A stretch of DNA of 64,000 bases from Longitalea luteola (GTDB lineage: Bacteria > Bacteroidota > Bacteroidia > Chitinophagales > Chitinophagaceae): contig NZ_JAFIQX010000009.1 in NCBI RefSeq assembly GCF_017356035.1, positions 62,001 through 126,000 of the forward strand, written 5' to 3'. Positions within the stretch are counted from its first letter, which is position 1, and each line of letters starts with the position of its first letter. This document shows, piece after piece, positions 7,420-16,032 of this stretch. The position numbers and the translations under genes were made by a program. The notes beneath the pieces were generated by a model, which had not been told where the DNA came from, made no database searches, and saw only the letters and a program-made list of their open reading frames with translations.

Positions 7420-8055
7420 TTAAGATGCCCTGAAATATGCACTCTGGTCAAAAAGCGCCTTCACGCCATTATTGGCGGCCGAAACGCCAAAAACGCCCGA
7501 ACCCCTGATCAGGCCGTTCCAGATGTTCCTGATGGTGTTGGTCTGTTTGGCATCTCTTAAGTTAAAGATGTCGATCGACATAGCCCCCTCCGTAATAGAG
7601 TAGGTGCCATAATAATACGATGGGAAATAGTACCCATATCCACCATAGCCCCAGTAATAGGGATCCCAGTAAGAACCGTAAAAAGGATCCCAGTAGGCGC
7701 CGTAATCAAACACACCGGTTGACGTATTATATACTGCACTGATATTGATACCAAGGTCAGGATCCTGGTCTTTAGCCACCTGCGTATAACCACGTTGCAC
7801 CAACTGATCCCTCACGGCATTGATGTACGCGACAGCCACGTCGGTGCGCGTTTTACCCTCAAGCTTGTTGTTACTGATAATGGCTACCGAATCGGCAATA
7901 CTGAACGTTCGAAAGGAGCCAAAGTCAACAGAGTCGGAATGTTTGGTGATATAGATCTGCCCTTCATCACCTTCGAGATTCTTAACGGGGTCTTTTCTGC
8001 AACTGGTAAATGCCAGCAACCCTCCTGCCAATAGCACATATACTATATTCTTCAT
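7420..8055 (-). CDS. DUF4136 domain lipoprotein
   Basis: 211 residues starting MKNIVYVLLAGGLLAFTSCRKDP, a lipoprotein signal with the lipidated cysteine near residue 20. The segment VDFGSFRTFSIADSVAI followed by a helix (AVAYINAVRDQLVQRGYTQV) and DPDLGINISAVYNT fits the DUF4136 family of periplasmic or outer-membrane lipoproteins. A tract of about 40 residues is very rich in Tyr, Gly, Trp and Pro (three copies of YWDP-like units, then GGYGYYFPSYYYG). A start at 8118 would put 21 polar residues ahead of the lipobox and was rejected. Role unknown; it probably shares a transcript with the barrel protein gene. Confidence 0.85.
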   Translation of the reverse strand: MKNIVYVLLAGGLLAFTSCRKDPVKNLEGDEGQIYITKHSDSVDFGSFRTFSIADSVAIISNNKLEGKTRTDVAVAYINAVRDQLVQRGYTQVAKDQDPDLGINISAVYNTSTGVFDYGAYWDPFYGSYWDPYYWGYGGYGYYFPSYYYGTYSITEGAMSIDIFNLRDAKQTNTIRNIWNGLIRGSGVFGVSAANNGVKALFDQSAYFRAS

Positions 8056-8255
8056 AACTACTGATTTTACATGTTGATATTGAAATTTCAAACAAAGCCA
8101 ATGCCTTAATGTTTGCAATTTCTATTCCTTAACAGCACACTAACATGTGTTGAAAATATCGAATACGACAATTGATTACATGCGTGTTATCGACATGAGA
8201 GATGGTCTACCGTTTAATGGTGGTTGCCTAAAGAAATGTGAAAAGGCGGAAAGCT

Positions 8256-8337
8256 GAAGGCTCAAGGCTCAAGGCTCAAGGCTAAAGGCTGAAGGCTCAA
8301 AGCTTAAGGCTCAACGCTCAAGGCTAAAGCTCAAGGC
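8256..8337. repeat. Heptamer array (CAAGGCT), twelve words
   Basis: Ten exact-length 7-nt words ending in GGCT, AGCT or CGCT follow each other (CAAGGCT most often, also GAAGGCT, TAAGGCT, CAACGCT), then one 6-nt slip and a partial word. It lies in the 531-bp gap between the DUF4136 gene and recG, away from any stop codon. Confidence 0.85.
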
Positions 8338-8364
8338 GGTGAATATGGAAAAGATCATGTAACC

Positions 8365-8575
8365 GTTACAGGTTACAGGTTGCAAGTTTCAGGGAAATAC
8401 AAAATACAAACTCATTCAACCTGGCATATTTAACCTGCAACATCCGTTACTGCAACAGCAAACTGGCAATCGGCAGCCGGAAACCCTGTTACCTGAAACC
8501 TGAAACTTTAATCCTGATACCCGGTAACTGGTAACCGGAAACCGGTAACCATATATCCTGTAACCTGAAACCTGT
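8365..8575. repeat. Inverted pair of heptamer arrays upstream of recG
   Basis: Left block 8365-8392 has GTTACAG-type words. Right blocks at about 8489-8506, 8523-8550 (GGTAACC-type) and 8558-8575 (CTGTAAC, CTGAAAC) are largely complementary to it. The arrangement could fold into a long imperfect hairpin. The right end stops only 12 bp before the likely recG start. Confidence 0.7.
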
Positions 8576-8586
8576 ATTTTTGCTGC

Positions 8587-10698
8587 ATAAACAGAACTGT
8601 AGACATATTAGCCAATCCCATTGAATACCTGAAGGGTGTAGGGCCGCAACGGGCCGACCTGCTCAAAAAAGAGCTGAACATTTACACCTTTAAAGACTTG
8701 CTCGAACTTGTTCCCTACCGCCACATAGATAAAACCAAAGTGAACCTGGTGCGCGAGATCACACCGCAAACCGATTTCATTCAAATTGCCGGTGTGCTGA
8801 AAAGCTTCGGCATCATAGGAGAAAAAAGAGCAAAACGCCTGGTGGCCGAAATAAAAGATGCCACAGGCTCGCTTGAACTCGTTTGGTTCCAGGGCATTAA
8901 CTATATACAAAAAAACTTAAGCATCGGCCAGGTGTACCTGGTATATGGCAAGGTGAGCTTTTTTCAGGGCCAGCCCCAGATCACTCACCCTGAAATGGAG
9001 ATCTTTAGCCGGGAAAAGAAAGAAGGCAAAAGCACGCTTGAGCCTGTTTACCCCAGCACCGAAAAATTAAAATCCCGGGGTATGGGAGGCCGGCAGCTGG
9101 GGCATTTTACAGAAACTTTGATTAAATTGTTACAGGAAACCAATATTCCTGAAATATTACCGGAATCAGTGCTCACATCCCTTAAACTGATGCCCCGCTT
9201 CAAAGCTTTTGTGAACATTCACTTTCCGCCCGACTTTGAAACGTGGCAGCAGGCGCTGGACCGGTTGAAATTTGAAGAGTTTTTCATTGCACAGATCCGG
9301 ATGGGCCTGTTGCGGCAGCAACGGCACCGCTATTCAAGAGGGGTTGTGTTCAGCCAGGTGGGCGAGATCTTCAACCGCTTTTATGAGCACCACCTGCCGT
9401 TTGAGTTAACCAACGCACAGAAAAGAGTTATTAAAGAAATAAGACGCGATACCGGCAGCGGCAAACAGATGAACCGGCTGCTGCAGGGCGATGTGGGCAG
9501 TGGTAAAACGATTGTGGCCCTGTTGATATTACTGCTGGCCATTGATAACGGCTACCAGGGTTGCCTGATGGCGCCCACCGAGATCCTCACCCAGCAGCAC
9601 TATAGTAACATCGCCCGCTTGTTGAAAGATTTGCCGGTAAACGTGCGGCTGCTCACCGGTTCAACCAAAACGCGGGAGCGAAAAGAGATCTTACAGCAAC
9701 TGGAAGAAGGGATTATACATTTTGTAGTAGGCACCCATGCCCTGCTGGAAGATTCTGTAAAATTCAAAAACCTGGGGCTGGCCATCGTAGATGAACAGCA
9801 CCGGTTCGGGGTAGCACAACGGGCCCGGTTATGGAACAAAGCGGCCATTCCACCACATGTACTGGTGATGACGGCCACGCCCATTCCGCGTACCCTGGCC
9901 ATGACGGCCTATGGTGATTTGGACACCAGCATAATAGACGAGCTGCCACCCAACCGCAAACCTATTTTAACCGTACATCGTTATGAGACGGTTCGCAGCC
10001 AGGTGATGGATTTTATCAAGGCAGAAATTACGAAAGGACGACAGGCATATATAGTTTTTCCGCTCATTGAAGAATCAGAAAAGCTGGACTACGAAAACCT
10101 GATGAAGGGCTACGAAAACGTGCAGGCGTATTTCCCCGAACCAAAATACTGGATCAGCATGGTGCACGGCCGCCAAACAAACGAAGTGCGTGATACCAAT
10201 ATGCAACGATTTAAGACCGGCGACACTCAGATCATGGTTGGTACCACAGTTATTGAGGTAGGGGTCGACGTTCCGAACGCCAGTGTTATGGTCATTGAAA
10301 GCGCCGAAAAATTTGGCCTTTCCCAATTGCATCAGCTACGGGGCCGCGTTGGCCGCGGAAGTGAAAAAAGCTTCTGTATATTATTATCTGGCTCAAAACT
10401 GAACAATGAAGCCCGGGAACGGTTAAAGATCATGTGTGCCACGAACGACGGTTTCAAAATAGCAGAGAAAGATCTTGAACTGCGTGGTCCCGGCGATATT
10501 GAAGGCACGCGTCAAAGCGGCGCCCTGAATTTTAAACTGGCCAGTATCGTTCAGGATAAGCAATGGCTCGAGATCGCCCGGGAAATGGCTGAACGATTGC
10601 TGGATACCGATCCCGACCTGAGCTCGGCAGCAAATTTGCAGCTTAAAAGTTACCTGCAGTCGCTTCAGGGAAAAACTGCCTGGAGCAAGATATCGTAG
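8587..10698 (+). CDS. recG: ATP-dependent DNA helicase RecG, non-canonical start
   Basis: Branch-migrating helicase for stalled forks and Holliday junctions. The wedge/OB region is at the N-terminus. The helicase core follows: LQGDVGSGKTIVAL (Walker A), AIVDEQHRFG (motif II), MTATPIPRTLAM (motif III), then IMVGTTVIEVGVDVP and HQLRGRVGRG (motifs V, VI), with a normal C-terminal tail. Homology in frame reaches upstream of 8698 (PIEYLKGVGPQRADLL, the conserved N-terminal segment), yet no ATG, GTG or TTG lies between the in-frame stop at 8566 and the TTG at 8698. The only options ahead of the motif are ATA at 8587, CTG at 8572 or ATT/ATA codons. ATA at 8587 gives 703 residues, the family length. 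It could be a rare start, a sequence error in ATG, or a true N-terminal truncation to 8698. Confidence 0.9.
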   Translation: MNRTVDILANPIEYLKGVGPQRADLLKKELNIYTFKDLLELVPYRHIDKTKVNLVREITPQTDFIQIAGVLKSFGIIGEKRAKRLVAEIKDATGSLELVWFQGINYIQKNLSIGQVYLVYGKVSFFQGQPQITHPEMEIFSREKKEGKSTLEPVYPSTEKLKSRGMGGRQLGHFTETLIKLLQETNIPEILPESVLTSLKLMPRFKAFVNIHFPPDFETWQQALDRLKFEEFFIAQIRMGLLRQQRHRYSRGVVFSQVGEIFNRFYEHHLPFELTNAQKRVIKEIRRDTGSGKQMNRLLQGDVGSGKTIVALLILLLAIDNGYQGCLMAPTEILTQQHYSNIARLLKDLPVNVRLLTGSTKTRERKEILQQLEEGIIHFVVGTHALLEDSVKFKNLGLAIVDEQHRFGVAQRARLWNKAAIPPHVLVMTATPIPRTLAMTAYGDLDTSIIDELPPNRKPILTVHRYETVRSQVMDFIKAEITKGRQAYIVFPLIEESEKLDYENLMKGYENVQAYFPEPKYWISMVHGRQTNEVRDTNMQRFKTGDTQIMVGTTVIEVGVDVPNASVMVIESAEKFGLSQLHQLRGRVGRGSEKSFCILLSGSKLNNEARERLKIMCATNDGFKIAEKDLELRGPGDIEGTRQSGALNFKLASIVQDKQWLEIAREMAERLLDTDPDLSSAANLQLKSYLQSLQGKTAWSKIS

Positions 10699-10918
10699 GT
10701 ATATTGTGACACTGGCGGTCTTATAACACCATAAACTACTTCTGCTTATAGATTTTGTTTGCAATTAAGCGCTTACCCGTAAATTGTAAACGATGAACTG
10801 CTTAATTAAGGGGCGTTAACCAGGGAGTAACGTTACTTTTAATTAGTTTCACCTCCTGCGATTTATTATACGCTGCAAGAAGATCTTGCGTTAATATTGT
10901 CTGGCAGGTAAGAATAGA

Positions 10919-13900
10919 TTGAGATTTGTTTCAAATTATATAAACGAAAACCGACAGGCATTGGGCAGAATTAGTTTGATCATACTTCTTCTTACCATCA
11001 CAGCCCTTGAAATAAAAGCTCAGGGCGGGCCATCAACATTTGAATTTACAGAGAACAAAGGCCAATGGGAAAGTAAAATTAAATTCAAAGGTGAATTGCC
11101 TGCAGGTGATTTTTACCTGCATCCGAATGGCTTTACCGTAGTGCAGCATAATACCAGCGATCTGCAGCGTTATTTTCACCGGCAGCACGGCGCCGGTGAA
11201 CAACATACCGCTGACAAAAAAAATGCCCGCACGGTTAAAGACAAAAAATTTGAACCGCAGCAACCGGGCGAAGATACCGCTACCATGCCCGGCTACAAGA
11301 TCAGGTCGCATGCTTACCAGGTTACTTTCATAGGCGCTGCTGAAAATCCGGTAATAACGCCCGATAAACCATTACCTACCTACAGCAATTATTTTATCGG
11401 TAATGATCCTTCCAAATGGCAAAGTAACGTAAAGACCTTCCAGGCGGTGCTGTATAAAAATATTTATCCCAACATCGATGTGCGCTATTACTCCGATAAC
11501 GGTCACCTGAAATACGACCTCATCGTGAATCCGGGTGGTAACGTGAACAACATCCGCATGCGCTACGAAGGAGCCGATAAATTGCTCATTAAAAATAAAG
11601 AGCTGATCATAAGAACATCGGTGGGCGATGTAAAGGAACTTTATCCATATTCCTATCAATTCGATCCGGTTAAAGGCAGGCAGGAAACCAGCTGTTCCTA
11701 TGTGCTGGCCGATAAAAATACCGTACAGTTCAAAGTAGGCAACTACGCTCCCAACAACATACTTATTATTGACCCTTCGCTGATCTTTTCCTCATTCACA
11801 GGCAGCAGAGCGGGCCAATATGGTTTTACGGCAACGCCCGGCCCGGATGGTTCTTTATACTCGGGCGGTATTGTGTTCGGGAACGGTTTCCCGGTATCGC
11901 CCGGTGCTTATCAATCTTCTTTCCAGGGCGGATCGACCAATGGTGGTGTAGACATGGGCATCTTTAAATTCAGTCCCGATGGCTCCCAGCGAATGTACGC
12001 CACTTACCTGGGCGCTGAAGGCAATGATTACCCGCATAGTCTTATCTGTGATCCGCAGGGCAACCTGGTGGTGATGGGAAGAACCTACTCGTCCCGGTAC
12101 CCCGGTACGCTGGTGGGTCCCGGCGGCGGCGCTGATATTGCCGTCACCAAATTAAATGCAAACGGTACTGCGATCATCGGTTCGCTGCGCATTGGCGGCG
12201 CGGGCGCCGATGGTGTGAACGTGAGTGATATGCAGGAAGGCGGCTCCATCAATTTAACATCAACACTACGCTTCTACGGCGATGACTCGCGCAGTGAAGT
12301 GACTTTGGATAATAGCGGAAACATTTACGTGGCCGCACAAACGCGTTCAGATAATTTCAGGATCATCGGTTCTGTATTCGGCACCGCCTCAGGCGGCGGC
12401 CAGGATGGTGTGGTAATGAAAATAGACCCTACCTGTAACAATGTGATCTGGAGCAGTTACCTCGGCGGCAGTGGTGATGATGGCGCTTTTGTCATTTCCG
12501 TTAACCCGGGCAACAATGATATTTATGTGGGCGGCGCCACCACCAGCACCAATTTTCCCGGTAACAAAAGCGGCGTATACCAGGGCGGCAGCCAGGGCGC
12601 TACCGATGGTTTTGTAGCCCAGATAGCCAATAACGGTTCTACCATCATCCGCAGCACCTATATGGGCACGGGCGCTTTTGATGCCGTATACGGCATCAAG
12701 TTCGACAGAATGAATATCCCTTACATTATGGGTATTACGGAAGGCACCTGGCCCATCGTAAATGCAGCCTATAATGGCGGTAATTCCAGGCAATTCATTG
12801 CGAAACTACAGCCAGATCTTTCCGGCTTTGTTTATTCAACAACATTCGGTAACGGTGCCGCGCGCCCGAACATTTCGCCGGTGGCTTTCCTGGTAGACCG
12901 GTGTGAGAATGTGTATATTTCCGGCTGGGGCGGCTGGATCTCGGCCAATGGCCGCGACCCCTTTAATATGTCGGGCGTAGCAGGCATGCCTATTACCCCT
13001 GATGCGTTGAAAACCGTCACTGACAATCACGATTTTTATTTCATAGTTATAAAGAAAGATGCAGCCTCCCTGTTATATGGCAGCTTCTTTGGCCAAAGCG
13101 GCGGCGAAGGCGAACACGTAGATGGCGGCACCAGCCGCTATGACGCCCAGGGCGTAATATACCAGGCCATCTGCGCCAACTGTTTCGGCAGCTCGGTAGG
13201 CAATATTTCAGCGCCCTACCCTATTACACCCGGCGTATGGGGCCCCGTGAACGGTACCGGCACTTCGAACTGTAACCTGGCGGCGGCCAAGATCGCGTTC
13301 AACTTTGCCGGGGTGGCATCGGGCCCGCAACCTTATTTCAATGGCGCGGTAGACTCGCTTGGTTGTGTGCCTTTCACTGTTACCCTGAAGGATACGGTTC
13401 TCAATGCGAAAAGTTACGTATGGTCGTTTGGCGATGGCACACCTGATGTTAGCACGACCGATGTTGAGGTAACGCATACCTTTGGCGCCGTGGGCGATTA
13501 CCGGGTACGGTTGATCGCCATTGACTCTACCACCTGTAACATCCGCGACACTGCCTATGTGAACATACATGTACGTGCCGACAAGGCCGACCTGGCTTTT
13601 CTTACCAACAAATTACAGCCTTGCGAATCGCTGAATTACCGGTTTGAAAATACCACCGGCTTCCCACCCACAAAACCCTTCCAGGCCAGCAGCTTTACCT
13701 GGGATTTTGGGGATGGTACCCGCGTAACACCCGGCGACCGCGTAGTTGAGCATTCCTATGCATCGGCCGGCACCTATAAAACGAGATTGATATTACACGA
13801 TACAGCCTATTGTAACTCGCCGGATTCCATTGAGAAAGAATTGCGCGTGTCGCCGCTGGTAGACGCCCGGTTCGAAACACCGCCGTCTGGTTGCGCACCG

Positions 13901-14623
13901 TATACGGCTGTTTTCAATAACACATCACTGGCCGGCCAGGAGTTCTATTGGGATTTTGGCGATGGCACCACTTCCAACGAAGTGAACCCGGTTCACGTAT
14001 ATAACAATATTGGAACTTACCGGGTAACACTGCGGGTTGTTGATACCAGCACCTGTAACAAAGAGGACGCTACCTATATGGACATTGGCGTGCATCCGCT
14101 GCCTACCGCCGATTTCTCGGTAGCGCCCGTTCCGCCGGTGACCAACCGGCCTACGGTATTCACTAATTTATCGACCGGGGGCACTCGATATGTATGGCTG
14201 TTTGGCGATGGCGATTCTACCATCAAAACCACGATGGATACAGTTGGCCATCAGTACAATTCAACCGGTACGTTCAATGCCTGCCTCATTACCTTCAATG
14301 AGTTCAATTGCAGTGATACGATCTGTAAACCTGTGGAAGCGCTGATAGATCCGTTATTGGATGTACCCAACGCATTTACACCGGGCCGCTTTGGCAGGAA
14401 CAGCTATATTTCTGTTGCGGGCTTTGGCATTGCCAAAATGAGCTGGAAGATCTATAACCGTTGGGGACAACTGGTATTTGAAACGAATAACCGGAAAGTG
14501 GGCTGGGATGGCACCTACAAAGGCCAGCCGCAACCCATGGATGTATATGCCTACACGCTCGACGTGGAATTTTCCGACGGAAGAAAACTAAGAAAGACAG
14601 GTGATATTACGTTAATACGCTAA
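10919..14623 (+). CDS. Type IX-secreted PKD-domain surface protein with type B sorting domain (paralogue A)
   Basis: 1234 residues. A TTG start gives a signal peptide (hydrophobic ISLIILLLTITALEI, ending near residue 35 at KAQ). Then comes the STFEFTENKGQWESK segment of a conserved N-terminal domain (DUF7948-like), a propeller-like region of SBBP-type repeats (VYATYLG/IWSSYLGGSGDD type) to about residue 790, and four PKD domains (WSFGDGTPD, WDFGDGTR, WDFGDGTT, WLFGDGDS). It ends with the C-terminal gliding-motility/type B sorting domain (VPNAFTPGRFGRN ... YNRWGQLVFET ... GWDGTYKGQ). Type IX machinery should export it to the cell surface. It is a paralogue of the gene at 16033 and lies next to a PorP/SprF partner. 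No ATG is available before the signal peptide. The stop codon begins a 7-nt word array. Confidence 0.93.
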   Translation: MRFVSNYINENRQALGRISLIILLLTITALEIKAQGGPSTFEFTENKGQWESKIKFKGELPAGDFYLHPNGFTVVQHNTSDLQRYFHRQHGAGEQHTADKKNARTVKDKKFEPQQPGEDTATMPGYKIRSHAYQVTFIGAAENPVITPDKPLPTYSNYFIGNDPSKWQSNVKTFQAVLYKNIYPNIDVRYYSDNGHLKYDLIVNPGGNVNNIRMRYEGADKLLIKNKELIIRTSVGDVKELYPYSYQFDPVKGRQETSCSYVLADKNTVQFKVGNYAPNNILIIDPSLIFSSFTGSRAGQYGFTATPGPDGSLYSGGIVFGNGFPVSPGAYQSSFQGGSTNGGVDMGIFKFSPDGSQRMYATYLGAEGNDYPHSLICDPQGNLVVMGRTYSSRYPGTLVGPGGGADIAVTKLNANGTAIIGSLRIGGAGADGVNVSDMQEGGSINLTSTLRFYGDDSRSEVTLDNSGNIYVAAQTRSDNFRIIGSVFGTASGGGQDGVVMKIDPTCNNVIWSSYLGGSGDDGAFVISVNPGNNDIYVGGATTSTNFPGNKSGVYQGGSQGATDGFVAQIANNGSTIIRSTYMGTGAFDAVYGIKFDRMNIPYIMGITEGTWPIVNAAYNGGNSRQFIAKLQPDLSGFVYSTTFGNGAARPNISPVAFLVDRCENVYISGWGGWISANGRDPFNMSGVAGMPITPDALKTVTDNHDFYFIVIKKDAASLLYGSFFGQSGGEGEHVDGGTSRYDAQGVIYQAICANCFGSSVGNISAPYPITPGVWGPVNGTGTSNCNLAAAKIAFNFAGVASGPQPYFNGAVDSLGCVPFTVTLKDTVLNAKSYVWSFGDGTPDVSTTDVEVTHTFGAVGDYRVRLIAIDSTTCNIRDTAYVNIHVRADKADLAFLTNKLQPCESLNYRFENTTGFPPTKPFQASSFTWDFGDGTRVTPGDRVVEHSYASAGTYKTRLILHDTAYCNSPDSIEKELRVSPLVDARFETPPSGCAPYTAVFNNTSLAGQEFYWDFGDGTTSNEVNPVHVYNNIGTYRVTLRVVDTSTCNKEDATYMDIGVHPLPTADFSVAPVPPVTNRPTVFTNLSTGGTRYVWLFGDGDSTIKTTMDTVGHQYNSTGTFNACLITFNEFNCSDTICKPVEALIDPLLDVPNAFTPGRFGRNSYISVAGFGIAKMSWKIYNRWGQLVFETNNRKVGWDGTYKGQPQPMDVYAYTLDVEFSDGRKLRKTGDITLIR

Positions 14624-14832
14624 ACGCGGAACGCGAAACGCCAAACGCCGAACGCTAAAGGCTGAAGGCCAAAGGCAACGCCAGCGTTTGAAATCGGGAT
14701 GCCCGCCTACAGGCGGCAGTCTGAAAATGCAGGAATAGGCCTTAAGCGTTAGGTCTTGCGCCTTAGGCTTTTGGCGTTAGGCCTTGCGCCTTAAGCTTTT
14801 GGCGTAAGCGTTAAGCCCTGAGCGTTATGCGT
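14621..14832. repeat. Composite repeat: heptamer array - core - inverted heptamer array (copy A)
   Basis: From the stop codon, eight 7-nt words ending in ACGC or AGGC (14621-14676, first word TAAACGC) run into a 62-bp core (14674-14735). After it come thirteen words of complementary type (14743-14832: TAAGCGT, TAGGCCT, TTGGCGT) with one 6-nt slip. The word before the stop, AATACGC (14614-14620), is coding but already fits the array. The core contains the near-palindrome GCCCGCCTACAGGCGGC. A related core (about 80% identical over 62-63 bp) lies behind paralogue B in the opposite orientation. Confidence 0.8.
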
Positions 14833-14907
14833 TTTGATAATAATACGTTAAAGCTCCCTGAAAGCTTGACGGTGGTACAACAAATTGTAATTTTAGAACA
14901 GGTGGTT

Positions 14908-16005
14908 ATGAAGACATTTACAGAAACTAAAACAGTGCGGCCTCCTGTGACCCGGGACATTTTAAACCGATTTCTACAAACGGCGATGCTGCCATTTTTA
15001 TGTATCGTGTGCTTTTGGTTCCCAGCAACAGCGCAGGATCTGCATTTTTCGCAATGGTTTAACTCCCCGCTCACTACCAATCCGGCCAATACCGGATTTA
15101 TTCCCGATGCCGACTACCGGGTGGGTATCAATTACCGCAATCAGTGGTCAACGATCATGAGCGTTCCCTACAAAACAATGAGCATCTGGGGCGATGCGCA
15201 GGTATTCAGAGATCGTATCGAAAGCGGCTGGCTGGGTTTGGGCGGCGTTATTCTTCGCGATGTAGCCGGTTCAGGCAGCCTCACGTCAACGAAAATATAC
15301 GCTTCGGCAGCCTATCACCAGATGCTGGGGGTAGCGCATTTGTTATCGGCCGGCTTCAATGTAGGCTGGGCCAACAAACGCATCAATACCACCGATCTTA
15401 AATTTCCCGACCAGTTCGATGGCAAGTTCTTCGACAGCAACCTGCCTACCAGTGTTGTGCTCGATCAGCCTAATGTAAATTATTTCGATATGCAGGTGGG
15501 CGTAAACTATGCCTACTTCCCTACCGACAGGCTGTATATTAACGGAGGTATCTCTGTATGGCATATTAACCAGCCACGTGAATCGTTCTTTTACAATGAT
15601 GCGGCCGACTTCGACTCCCGCATTCCCCGCCGGTACAACGCTTTTGCCAATGCCAGCATAAAACTGAACGACCAGGTGATCGTGAATCCCATGGCTTATT
15701 TCAGCAGCACGGCGAAAGCCAGTGAGCTGGTAGCCGGTGGTAATGTGCAGTACAATCTCTCAGGCGATGGCGAAACCCAATTGCTCGGCGGTTTATATTA
15801 TCGCCCGGGCGATGCAGTGATCCCCATGATAGGCTTTGAGTGGAAGACCATTAAGCTCATGTTCACTTATGATGCTACCACCTCATCGCTGAAACAATAT
15901 AACCATTCCCGCGGCGCTTTTGAATTTGCCCTGCTGCGGCACGGGTTCTATAATGAATACAACGGGGACAGAAGACAATCGATGTGTCCATCATTTAAAT
16001 ATTAG
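14908..16005 (+). CDS. PorP/SprF family type IX secretion outer-membrane protein
   Basis: 365 residues. The ATG at 14908 gives a signal region ending FWFPATAQ followed by DLHFSQWFNSPLTTNPANTG, the classical PorP/SprF opening (F-S-Q-W/Y ... NPA.TG). Strand-rich barrel sequence follows to the C-terminus (RGAFEFALLRHGFY near the end). In Flavobacterium, SprF-like proteins are encoded beside large type B cargo proteins and are needed for their secretion or anchoring. Here the gene sits between two such cargo paralogues, which supports the same pairing. An earlier in-frame ATG at 14827 lies inside the repeat array and gives 27 non-signal residues, so it was not used. Confidence 0.93.
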   Translation: MKTFTETKTVRPPVTRDILNRFLQTAMLPFLCIVCFWFPATAQDLHFSQWFNSPLTTNPANTGFIPDADYRVGINYRNQWSTIMSVPYKTMSIWGDAQVFRDRIESGWLGLGGVILRDVAGSGSLTSTKIYASAAYHQMLGVAHLLSAGFNVGWANKRINTTDLKFPDQFDGKFFDSNLPTSVVLDQPNVNYFDMQVGVNYAYFPTDRLYINGGISVWHINQPRESFFYNDAADFDSRIPRRYNAFANASIKLNDQVIVNPMAYFSSTAKASELVAGGNVQYNLSGDGETQLLGGLYYRPGDAVIPMIGFEWKTIKLMFTYDATTSSLKQYNHSRGAFEFALLRHGFYNEYNGDRRQSMCPSFKY

Positions 16006-16032
16006 AATACGGCTTCGCAGTAATTTATATTA

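Noticed and set aside
8256-8575. Possible CRISPR-like array
   Set aside because: Repeat unit is only 7 nt, with no spacers and no cas genes.
14827-14907. In-frame ATG extending the PorP/SprF gene upstream
   Set aside because: The ATG lies within the heptamer array and the extension has no signal-peptide character; the ATG at 14908 precedes the signal.
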